Source of the DNA: Myxococcales bacterium
GTDB taxonomy: Bacteria > Myxococcota_A > UBA9160 > UBA4427
Assembly (NCBI GenBank): GCA_012960035.1
Contig: DUBZ01000041.1
Span: forward strand, 43,754 to 107,753
DNA: 64,000 nt
Direction: 5' to 3'
The notes beneath the pieces are model-generated. The model was not told the origin of the DNA. It searched no databases and saw only the letters and a program-made list of their open reading frames with translations. A program made the position numbers and the translations under genes. Positions 56,523 through 64,000 of the stretch are shown here, piece by piece. Within the stretch, counting starts at the first letter, position 1, and each line of letters starts with the position of its first letter.

Positions 56523-57157
56523 TGTCCGATGCTCCGAATACCGTGCGACCGCGTGACGCGGCGAGCCTCTTGATCGTGCGCGAGCGCCGCGGTCAACATC
56601 AAGTATTGATGGGCAAGCGTTCGTCCAAAGATCGCTTCATGCCCGACGTATTTGTTTTCCCGGGTGGGCGAGTCGACCCGAGCGACGCAGACGTGCCGGT
56701 CCGCACCCCATTGCCACGTCGTCAACTCGAAAGACTCGGTCCGGCCTTGCCCGAGCGACGGGCGCGCATGCTCGCGGTGGCGGCGGTTCGTGAGACGTTC
56801 GAAGAGACGGGCCTCGTAGTAGGTGAACAGCGCGCAGGTGAATTGCGACCCCACCTGAAAGGGCTCGAGTACATCGCCCGGGCGATCACGCCGGCACAGT
56901 CTCCTATTCGCTATCACGCACGGTTTTTCATGACTCGGGAAGAGCACATCACGGGCAAGCTGCGCAGCAATGGCGAATTGATCGAGATGAATTGGCTTAG
57001 TTTCGATCAAGCGCGCGAAGCGGCCAGCGTCGACGTGACCCAGATGGTGTTGGACGAGGCCCAGTACCGGCTCGCGAAGCGGCCGTTTCGAGGCGTTCCG
57101 CTGATTTGTTATCGCCACGGTGTGATTCAGCGGCGCTACCGCGAGTCGGGCAAGTGA
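56522..57157 (+). CDS. NUDIX hydrolase (insert-type Nudix box)
   Basis: 'DVFVFPGGRVDPSDAD...(insertion)...AVAAVRETFEETGLVVG'; ATG overlaps the upstream stop. Confidence 0.9.
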   Translation: MSDAPNTVRPRDAASLLIVRERRGQHQVLMGKRSSKDRFMPDVFVFPGGRVDPSDADVPVRTPLPRRQLERLGPALPERRARMLAVAAVRETFEETGLVVGEQRAGELRPHLKGLEYIARAITPAQSPIRYHARFFMTREEHITGKLRSNGELIEMNWLSFDQAREAASVDVTQMVLDEAQYRLAKRPFRGVPLICYRHGVIQRRYRESGK

Positions 57158-57284
57158 GGAGGATGCGCGAAGCGTTCAACCTCCGCCCTCCTCGGGCCGC
57201 TAAGGTCACGGTTCCCGACGTGGGGTTGGCCCTTGGGCTGCTAGACTCCGCGCGCATTCAAGACGGAAGGTCGACAAAATCGCA

Positions 57285-58322
57285 ATGAGCAAAAAAGTTG
57301 CACTCATCACTGGAGTCACGGGGCAGGACGGCTCGTACCTCGCCGAATTCCTGCTCGACAAGGGCTATGACGTTCACGGCATCGCCCGGCGCACGTCGCT
57401 GTTCAATCGTGCAAGGGTCGAAGACCGAGTCCGCAAGGCGCGCAGTGACGGGGACGTCTACGAACTTCACTACGGCGACATGGGCGACTCGAGCAGCATT
57501 AACCGCATTTTGAGCCAGGTTCGCCCGTCGGAGCTGTACAACCTCGCCGCGCAGTCCCACGTGGGCGTCTCGTTTGATCAGCCGGAATACACCTCCGATG
57601 TCGACGCCACCGGGGTACTGCGCTTTCTCGAAGGGATCCGATCCCTGGGCTTGCCGACTCGCTTTTATCAGGCTTCGACGTCCGAGCTGTACGGCAAAGT
57701 CGAAGAAGTGCCGCAGACCGAAACCACACCGTTTCATCCGTGCTCACCGTATGCGGTTGCAAAGCTCTATGGCTATTGGATCGTGCGCAACTACCGCGAA
57801 GCGTATGACATGCATGCGAGCAACGGCATCTTGTTCAATCACGAGTCTCCGCGCCGTGGCGAAAACTTCGTGACACGCAAAGTCACCCTCGGACTCGCAC
57901 GCATCAAAGCCGGCCAGCAAGAAACGATTTCGATGGGCAACATCGATTCGAAGCGCGACTGGGGCTATGCCGCCGACTACGTTGAGATGATGTGGTTGAT
58001 GTTGCAGCAGGAGGTCCCGGACGACTTCGTGGTCGCGACCGGAGAAACTCACACCGTGCGCGAATTCATCGAGCACGCCGCTGACATCGCTGGCTATCAG
58101 ATCGAATGGGAAGGCAGCGACGTCAATGAAGTGGCCCGCGATGCGAAGTCGGGCAAGGTGATCGTCGACATCGATCCGCGCTTCTATCGGCCCGCCGAGG
58201 TGGACTTGCTCCTCGGCGACCCCAGCAAGGCCAAGAACGTTTTGGGCTGGGAGCCCAAGGTGAAGTTCGAAGCGCTAGTCGAGATGATGATGCGGGCCGA
58301 CCTCGAAGAGGTCGGGCTCTAA
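57285..58322 (+). CDS. gmd: GDP-mannose 4,6-dehydratase
   Basis: '[42 protein letters not shown]', '[75 protein letters not shown]'. Confidence 0.97.
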   Translation: MSKKVALITGVTGQDGSYLAEFLLDKGYDVHGIARRTSLFNRARVEDRVRKARSDGDVYELHYGDMGDSSSINRILSQVRPSELYNLAAQSHVGVSFDQPEYTSDVDATGVLRFLEGIRSLGLPTRFYQASTSELYGKVEEVPQTETTPFHPCSPYAVAKLYGYWIVRNYREAYDMHASNGILFNHESPRRGENFVTRKVTLGLARIKAGQQETISMGNIDSKRDWGYAADYVEMMWLMLQQEVPDDFVVATGETHTVREFIEHAADIAGYQIEWEGSDVNEVARDAKSGKVIVDIDPRFYRPAEVDLLLGDPSKAKNVLGWEPKVKFEALVEMMMRADLEEVGL

Positions 58323-58347
58323 CCAGCTCGTCGTATACTGACGTCGC

Positions 58348-59103
58348 TCAGGCCAGCCTCGCGACGACCACGATCAGGTCGGCTTCCGGTGTGAAGGGCG
58401 TCCCTTGGTAGTCGCCGTCCAAGCTCACGAGGTCGAGTCCGGCGCGGTTTAGCAGCGGCTCGATCTGTCGGCTGAGTAGATAGCGGTGTTGTAGTGGGGC
58501 CGCGATGGTATGTCCACCTTCCCTGGGCTCGTGGACATAGACGACGTCCATGCGCTGTTCTTCCCGCCACCACTGACTTTGTTCAGTGACGTGATACGTG
58601 ATGCCTTCGTGGGTAATCGTGGCGATGTCCTCCGGCGCGTCGTCCTCTGCGTCTTCGTCCTGCTCCGGATCGTCATGGAAATTGTCCGCGCTATACGCGT
58701 CAAAGATGAACTGGCCGGCGGGCGTCAGGTGTGACGCAATATTTTGGAGACATGCCTCGACGTCCGACTGCGAGGTAAGGCAGAAAAGCCCGCTGTAAGG
58801 GATCAGGATGCGGTCGAACTTTTGGTCGAAAGCGAATTGCCGCATGTCGCCGAGTACGAGCGCGCCCTTGTTTCCGTCTACACGCTGGAGCCGAGCTTCT
58901 GCAAGTGCGAGCAGCTCCCGGCTCGCGTCGAGTCCTGTGATCTGAAGACCCTCTGTGGCGAGTGCTTCGAGCACGCGTCCGTATCCGCATCCAAGTTCGA
59001 GCACAGAGTCCGCGCCGCGGCATCGTGCGCGGTAAAAGTCGAGGTCGCCGGGATTTCCGAGGTGCAGTGCTGCGTAGAGCTCTGCCGGGTAAGGCTGATT
59101 CAT
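58348..59103 (-). CDS. Class I SAM-dependent methyltransferase
   Basis: 'SVLELGCGYGRVLEALATEGLQITGLDASRELLALAEARL'. Confidence 0.9.
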   Translation of the reverse strand: MNQPYPAELYAALHLGNPGDLDFYRARCRGADSVLELGCGYGRVLEALATEGLQITGLDASRELLALAEARLQRVDGNKGALVLGDMRQFAFDQKFDRILIPYSGLFCLTSQSDVEACLQNIASHLTPAGQFIFDAYSADNFHDDPEQDEDAEDDAPEDIATITHEGITYHVTEQSQWWREEQRMDVVYVHEPREGGHTIAAPLQHRYLLSRQIEPLLNRAGLDLVSLDGDYQGTPFTPEADLIVVVARLA

Positions 59104-59156
59104 GATTGAAAGTTACGAGTCTGGCTGAAATTCGCTAGCGAGCGACTTGCTCCGGC

Positions 59157-59579
59157 TTACGCTTCGAGCTGTTCGACCTTGATCCCGACGGTCTTCAGTA
59201 ATTCAAGTGAGTCGCGCACTCGATAGTCTTCGCCGTAAAAAATCTCTCGAACGTTACCGAGGTTGATGAGGCGCTTCGCGCACGCCGAGCAGGGCAGGTG
59301 CGTGACAAATACGATTTTTTCGACATGTCTAGGTGCGTCGCAGTTGATGACTGCGTTTTCTTCCGAGTGGAGACAGCCGCAATTGCCGGGCTCCTCGCGG
59401 TCGCATCGGTTAGGGAGTCCAGTCGCGTTGCCGTTGTAGCCGACCGCGAGCACTTTGCGGTAGTCGGTGCTCGTGATCACCGTACCGACGTTCAAGCGCA
59501 CGCAGGTCGATCGATTGGCCAGCGTACGTGCCAAGTCCATGTAGATGCTTTCAAAACTCGGTCGCATCTTGTCTTCCAT
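59157..59579 (-). CDS. dCMP deaminase / cytidine-deoxycytidylate deaminase family protein
   Basis: 'SIYMDLARTLANRSTCVRLNVGTVITSTDYRKVLAVGYNG', 'HSEENAVINC', 'LPCSACAKRLINLG'. Confidence 0.92.
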   Translation of the reverse strand: MEDKMRPSFESIYMDLARTLANRSTCVRLNVGTVITSTDYRKVLAVGYNGNATGLPNRCDREEPGNCGCLHSEENAVINCDAPRHVEKIVFVTHLPCSACAKRLINLGNVREIFYGEDYRVRDSLELLKTVGIKVEQLEA

Positions 59580-59828
59580 GCTGGCGTGGTTTCCTCGTTT
59601 GGGTGGGGTCGGTGGCGTGAGGCTTGCGCAACGCAATGTCGCACGACTTGCCTGTTGCTGATAGACGTTTTGCTGAAGTTGGGTGTCGAAGGGGAATGCG
59701 CAACCGAGGTTGAAAGTGGCTGCCGTGTTGGGCTGACAATCTACCCGAGTCGCTGCTCACCCGAAACGACCCGGGATTTTCTCCGTTTCCCCTCACAAGT
59801 GCGGCGCACATGACCGAATTAGAGGGGG

Positions 59829-60164
59829 ATGCGACACCTCATTACTTTGGCGATTGTCGGGCTCGCGCTGGCGAACAGTGGTTGTTTCGTCTTCGATGAA
59901 ATTGACAAGGGCATGGCGATGTTGGAAAAACACTCGCCGCCTTCGAAGAAGCAAGGCGAGAAGGTCGAGGCAGACAGCGGTCTTTCGTTTGCCGCTCTGC
60001 GTGAGCGAGGGCAGAATGCGCTCGGCGACTTGTCGGTCAAGGTAGAGGAAGCCATGGCGAAAGCTCCGGACCCGGCCAACGTGGTGATCACGTGTGAGAC
60101 CGAAGGTCGGACCGAATTTACCCGCAAGTTCGACTGTCTAAGTCGCGGCGGGCGAGTTCGATAG
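59829..60164 (+). CDS. Small putative lipoprotein, unknown function
   Basis: 'MRHLITLAIVGLALANSGCFVFDEIDKGMAMLEKHSPPSKK'. Confidence 0.55.
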   Translation: MRHLITLAIVGLALANSGCFVFDEIDKGMAMLEKHSPPSKKQGEKVEADSGLSFAALRERGQNALGDLSVKVEEAMAKAPDPANVVITCETEGRTEFTRKFDCLSRGGRVR

Positions 60165-60269
60165 CGTCGCGTACGGCAAGCAATCCATCCCCTGAGTTCG
60201 GAAAGCGACTCGCACTGTCCCCATCGTGGGCTGTCGCGAAATGGTTTGCTATTGCCTAACGGCTAGCGA

Positions 60270-62954
60270 GTGAGCCGAGTCATCAACCGAGGAGGGTACG
60301 TGAGCGAGTCGAGTCCCGAAAAACCGAAGACAACGTATCGCCACGACTACACCCCCCCCGACTACTGGATCGACACGGTCGATCTAGACTTTGTGCTCGA
60401 CGAAGACTGCACCCGAGTGCGCAGCACGTTGTCTGTGCGGCGCAACGACAGCTTGCAGGGTGACCCGCCGCCCTTTGTCTTGAACGGCGAAGACCTCAGT
60501 CTCGAAAGCGTGTCGGTCGACGGTCGTCGTCTCGAGCCAAAAGAATACGATAACAACGAAGAGACGTTGAAAGTCTTCTCGGTACCGGCAAGCTTCACCT
60601 TCGAAACCGTGATCACAACCAAACCCGCCGCCAACACGGCGCTTTCGGGTTTGTATTGCACGGGCGGCTTGTTCTGTACCCAATGCGAGGCGATGGGGTT
60701 TCGTCGCATTACCTATTTCCCCGATCGTCCAGACATCATGTCGCGCTATTCGACCACGATCACCGCGCACAACACACGTTACCCGGTTCTGCTTTCCAAC
60801 GGAAACCTCGTCGCGGAAGAAACGCTCGACGACGGGCGCAGGCGCGTGCGATGGGAAGATCCCTTCCCGAAGCCGAGCTATCTGTTCGCATTGGTGGGGG
60901 GCGATCTGCGATGTCATGCCGGCACGTTCACGACGTGTTCTGGGCGTGAGGTGAAACTCGAAATTTGGGTCGAGCCCGAAAATATTGACATGTGCGAGCA
61001 CGCTCTCGTCTCGCTCGGCAATGCGATGAAGTGGGACGAAGAACGGTTTGGCCGGGAATACGACCTCGACATCTACATGGTCGTCGCGGTGAATGATTTC
61101 AATATGGGCGCCATGGAAAACAAGGGCCTCAACGTCTTCAATGCGAAGTACGTGCTTGCAAAGCCCGAGACCGCGACCGACGACGATTGCCTGGGGATCG
61201 AGGCCGTGATCGGCCACGAATACTTTCACAATTGGACGGGCAATCGCGTGACCTGCCGTGACTGGTTCCAGCTCACCTTGAAGGAAGGGCTCACCGTTTT
61301 CCGTGATCAAGAATTTACGGCGGACATGACGTCCGAATCCGTCAAGCGGATCGACGACGTCAAGGCACTTCGTGCGGCGCAGTTCGCGGAAGATGCTGGG
61401 CCGATGAAGCACCCGATTCGCCCCGATTCCTATATTTCGATGGATAACTTCTATACGGCCACCGTTTACAGCAAGGGTGCCGAAGTGATTCGCATGCTCA
61501 ATACGCTGCTCGGCGTCGAGGGCTTCCGAAAGGGGATGGATCTCTACTTCGAACGCCACGACGGGCAGGCGGTCACCTGCGATGATTTCGTCGCCGCGCT
61601 CTCGAAAGCAAACGACGAAGATCTGGAAGCCTTCATGGGTTGGTACGCGCAACCGGGGACACCGGAGGTCGAGGCGATCGGGACATACGACGCTGCGGCA
61701 AAGACCTACACATTGACGTTGACCCAGGGAAATGCGGCAGCAAAGGGCGACGCGGCGCCTCTCCACATTCCAGTCTTGGTGGGGTTGTTGGGGCGCGACG
61801 GTAGCGATCTGTCCCTCGATGTCGGTACCGAAAACACCCGCATGCGAGGCTCAAGCGCCGTTCTGGAACTGAAAGAAACGTCGCAGGAGTTTGTGTTTCG
61901 TGGCGTTGCCGAGGCACCGGTCCCGTCGGTGCTGCGCCAGTTTTCGGCACCGGTTCGGTTGCGCATGGAAAGGTCAAGGGATGAGCTTGCGTTCTTGATG
62001 TCGCATGACAGCGATTCGTTTTCGCGTTGGGACGCAGGGCAGGAACTCGCCATGGGGCTGTTGCTCGACGCCGCGGTGGATGCCGCGGCAGGGCGCCCGT
62101 TGTTGTTGGACCCCTTGTTGCGAGAAGGCTTTGGAAAGATTCTCGTTGATCCTCGGCTCGATCATTCGCTCCGATCCCTCGCCCTGATCTTGCCCGGCGA
62201 AAAAGTGCTGGGCCAGGAAATGGACGTGATCGACGTGGACGCGTTGCACACCGCGCGCGAGTTTACCCTGCGCGCCCTTGCCGAAGCCCATCGCGAACCC
62301 CTGATGTCGCTCTATCGCTCACTCGCATCGCCGCGGCCATACAGCAACGACGCGACCTCGATCGCAGAGCGGCGCATCAAGAACACGGTGCTTGCGTATC
62401 TCGCCTGTCTCAAAGACGATGAAGTGACTTTGCTGGTTCGCGCTCAGTTTGATCAGGCCACGAACATGACGGATTCGCAGAGCGCCCTCATGCTTCTCGT
62501 CGATCTCGGCGGTGACGCGTGTGAGCAGGCCTTGTCGGCGTTCCATGAACGTTGGCGCAGGGACCCCCTGGTGCTCGACAAATGGTTTTCCGTGCAGGCA
62601 ATGGGGAAGCGACCGGAGACCCTCGACCAGGTGATCGCGCTTTCGCGCCATCCCGACTTCAGTACGAAGAACCCGAACCGTATTCGGTCCCTCGTCGGGA
62701 TGTTTTGCGCCGCGAATCAAGTGCGGTTTCACGACCGAAGCGGCCGCGGTTACGCCTTCCTTGCGGATATTGTGCTCGACCTTGATGAGATGAACCCGCA
62801 GATTGCAGCCCGGATGGTTTCCCAGTTCAATCAATGGAAGCGCTTCGATCCGGCGCGGAGAGAACTGATGCAGGGGGAGTTGCAGCGCATTGCTTCCCAA
62901 GCGTCGCTATCGAAGGACGTGTTCGAGATCGTGGAGCGTGCACTCTCGGCCTGA
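60270..62954 (+). CDS. pepN: Aminopeptidase N (M1 family)
   Basis: 894 aa; 'MGAMENKGLNVFNAKYVLA' (GAMEN), 'VIGHEYFHNWTGNRVTCRDWFQLTLKEGLTVFRDQEF' (HEXXH...E). Confidence 0.97.
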   Translation: MSRVINRGGYVSESSPEKPKTTYRHDYTPPDYWIDTVDLDFVLDEDCTRVRSTLSVRRNDSLQGDPPPFVLNGEDLSLESVSVDGRRLEPKEYDNNEETLKVFSVPASFTFETVITTKPAANTALSGLYCTGGLFCTQCEAMGFRRITYFPDRPDIMSRYSTTITAHNTRYPVLLSNGNLVAEETLDDGRRRVRWEDPFPKPSYLFALVGGDLRCHAGTFTTCSGREVKLEIWVEPENIDMCEHALVSLGNAMKWDEERFGREYDLDIYMVVAVNDFNMGAMENKGLNVFNAKYVLAKPETATDDDCLGIEAVIGHEYFHNWTGNRVTCRDWFQLTLKEGLTVFRDQEFTADMTSESVKRIDDVKALRAAQFAEDAGPMKHPIRPDSYISMDNFYTATVYSKGAEVIRMLNTLLGVEGFRKGMDLYFERHDGQAVTCDDFVAALSKANDEDLEAFMGWYAQPGTPEVEAIGTYDAAAKTYTLTLTQGNAAAKGDAAPLHIPVLVGLLGRDGSDLSLDVGTENTRMRGSSAVLELKETSQEFVFRGVAEAPVPSVLRQFSAPVRLRMERSRDELAFLMSHDSDSFSRWDAGQELAMGLLLDAAVDAAAGRPLLLDPLLREGFGKILVDPRLDHSLRSLALILPGEKVLGQEMDVIDVDALHTAREFTLRALAEAHREPLMSLYRSLASPRPYSNDATSIAERRIKNTVLAYLACLKDDEVTLLVRAQFDQATNMTDSQSALMLLVDLGGDACEQALSAFHERWRRDPLVLDKWFSVQAMGKRPETLDQVIALSRHPDFSTKNPNRIRSLVGMFCAANQVRFHDRSGRGYAFLADIVLDLDEMNPQIAARMVSQFNQWKRFDPARRELMQGELQRIASQASLSKDVFEIVERALSA

Positions 62955-62968
62955 TAAAATGAGATCGT

Positions 62969-64000
62969 TTAGTCGAATGCGTGTTCGGCTGTCTCGAGTT
63001 CGAGGCAGATCTGCGCGAATGGGTGTTTCGGATCGGCAACGTCGACATCGATGAACGATGCCCGGGCGAGCGCGCTGCGGATCGGGATGTCGGGGAAAAC
63101 GTCATCGCGAACCGCGTGAATGAATTTGAGTGTCGCGAGAGCGTCAAAGTTTTCGTTGAGGGAGCGAGCACGATCTCCCTTCCGAGAAAGGAGTTTTCGC
63201 GACGCTTCTAACGCGCCCAACCGATCAAGGATGGCACGCAGCGGGTCGAGTTCGATCCCTGTGTGGATCGCGGCGACCTCAAGGTGGTGGTCGATCGATT
63301 GCTCGGGTTGGCTAGCGGACTTCGCGAGGGCTGAGATCCATGTCGCGAGCCAACGAAAGCAGCGTGGGTCGTATACGCGAAGGTCTTCCTCTCGCCCGCG
63401 GCTCTGCATCATGGCGCGACCGGTCCCAAACGGAACTCGCTCAGATTCTCGGCCGCTGAGCAAGATTGCTTCACCTCGCCGTGGAATGATCGCGCCGACC
63501 TTTGCGAGTTTCGCCAGGAGATGAAAGTCTTCGGCGGCGACACGTTTCGGAAACCCGCGCACCGCCGCGTAGGCGTCGGCGTGTAGGGCGATGGTGCTTC
63601 CGATCGTGTGGAAGGCGTAGGGCGAACCGGCGTAGCGCAAGCCGAGTACCCGGTAGCGAAGAAACACTTCGTATTGGTCGATGGCGTTGCCTAAGCCGTC
63701 CGCACCTTGTCGGGTATGGGTGAAGTCATAGACGAGCGCGGCGGGGAAGGGGGGCTGGCCTGCGGCCTCGGTGCGATCGAAATAGTCCACGGGTAGGGAG
63801 ACGTCTGCGTCGGTGCAGTGAATCCATGGAGACCGAAGGACTCCCGCCGCAAAGAGTGCCGTCGCCAAGTCAGCGCCGATCTTTCGCGCCAGGCCCACGC
63901 CTTGTTTTGCTGGCAAGCATCGGGCGGACTGGGTTCGATCAATCAGAACCAAGTCGTTGTGTGTACCGGAGAGAAACGTGCCGGCATCGCTGAGTTCAAG
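62969..64000 (-). CDS. Glycosyltransferase family 2-like protein (5' end beyond the window)
   Basis: 'ARKIGADLATALFAAGVLRSPWIHCTDADVSLPVDYF', 'RVAAEDFHLLAKLAKVG'; the reading frame stays open from 63952 to the window edge ('LELSDAGTFLSGTHND'). Confidence 0.8.
   Translation of the reverse strand, partial: LELSDAGTFLSGTHNDLVLIDRTQSARCLPAKQGVGLARKIGADLATALFAAGVLRSPWIHCTDADVSLPVDYFDRTEAAGQPPFPAALVYDFTHTRQGADGLGNAIDQYEVFLRYRVLGLRYAGSPYAFHTIGSTIALHADAYAAVRGFPKRVAAEDFHLLAKLAKVGAIIPRRGEAILLSGRESERVPFGTGRAMMQSRGREEDLRVYDPRCFRWLATWISALAKSASQPEQSIDHHLEVAAIHTGIELDPLRAILDRLGALEASRKLLSRKGDRARSLNENFDALATLKFIHAVRDDVFPDIPIRSALARASFIDVDVADPKHPFAQICLELETAEHAFD

Noticed and set aside
57156-57193. GAGGAGG/CCTCCTC inverted repeat after the NUDIX gene
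   Set aside because: 7-bp arms with a long loop and no U-tract; weak as a terminator.
60384-61766. 460-aa minus-strand ORF
   Set aside because: Fully antisense to pepN, which has unambiguous GAMEN and HEXXH motifs; high-GC shadow ORF with low-complexity composition.
1-64000. CRISPR array, prophage, intact IS element, tRNA or rRNA genes
   Set aside because: No regularly spaced repeats, intact integrase/transposase/phage structural ORFs, T-loop-like GGTTCGAATCC sequences in tRNA context, or rRNA core sequences were seen. This was manual scanning, so tRNAscan-SE/Infernal would be needed to be certain.

Overview
A GC-rich, protein-coding bacterial chromosomal window (64 kb). I saw no rRNA, tRNA, CRISPR array, prophage or intact IS element. 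Gene content (paired acyl-CoA dehydrogenases, F420-type luciferase-like oxidoreductases, acyl-CoA ligases, a crotonase, thiolase + DUF35, DUF3604, carotenoid oxygenase) suggests an uncultured deltaproteobacterial/Myxococcota-like lineage; this is inference only. Housekeeping genes include pheS-pheT-trmL, glnS, pepN, msrA, gmd and a dCMP deaminase. The main multi-gene system is at about 20.7-28.1 kb: a Mrp/Mbh-type cation-antiporter cluster. Its order (E-F-G-[MbhD/E-like]-B-C-D) matches the membrane arm of archaeal Mbh hydrogenases rather than classical mrpABCDEFG. It has no hydrogenase genes, two extra NuoL/M/N-like subunits and a small unassigned membrane protein. Other notable signals are: a TonB receptor ORF reduced to its two ends by an apparent in-frame deletion; a DUF2277-GST chimeric pseudogene; an extended AT-rich palindrome upstream of a TetR gene; an overlapping fructosamine-kinase/LMW-PTP pair (deglycation module); an eight-heme membrane-anchored cytochrome next to a small membrane protein; a thiolase-like protein that appears to lack the catalytic Cys/His motifs, next to a DUF35 protein; and three separate SpoU-family methyltransferases. 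All calls come from reading the translations and motifs. No database search was run.
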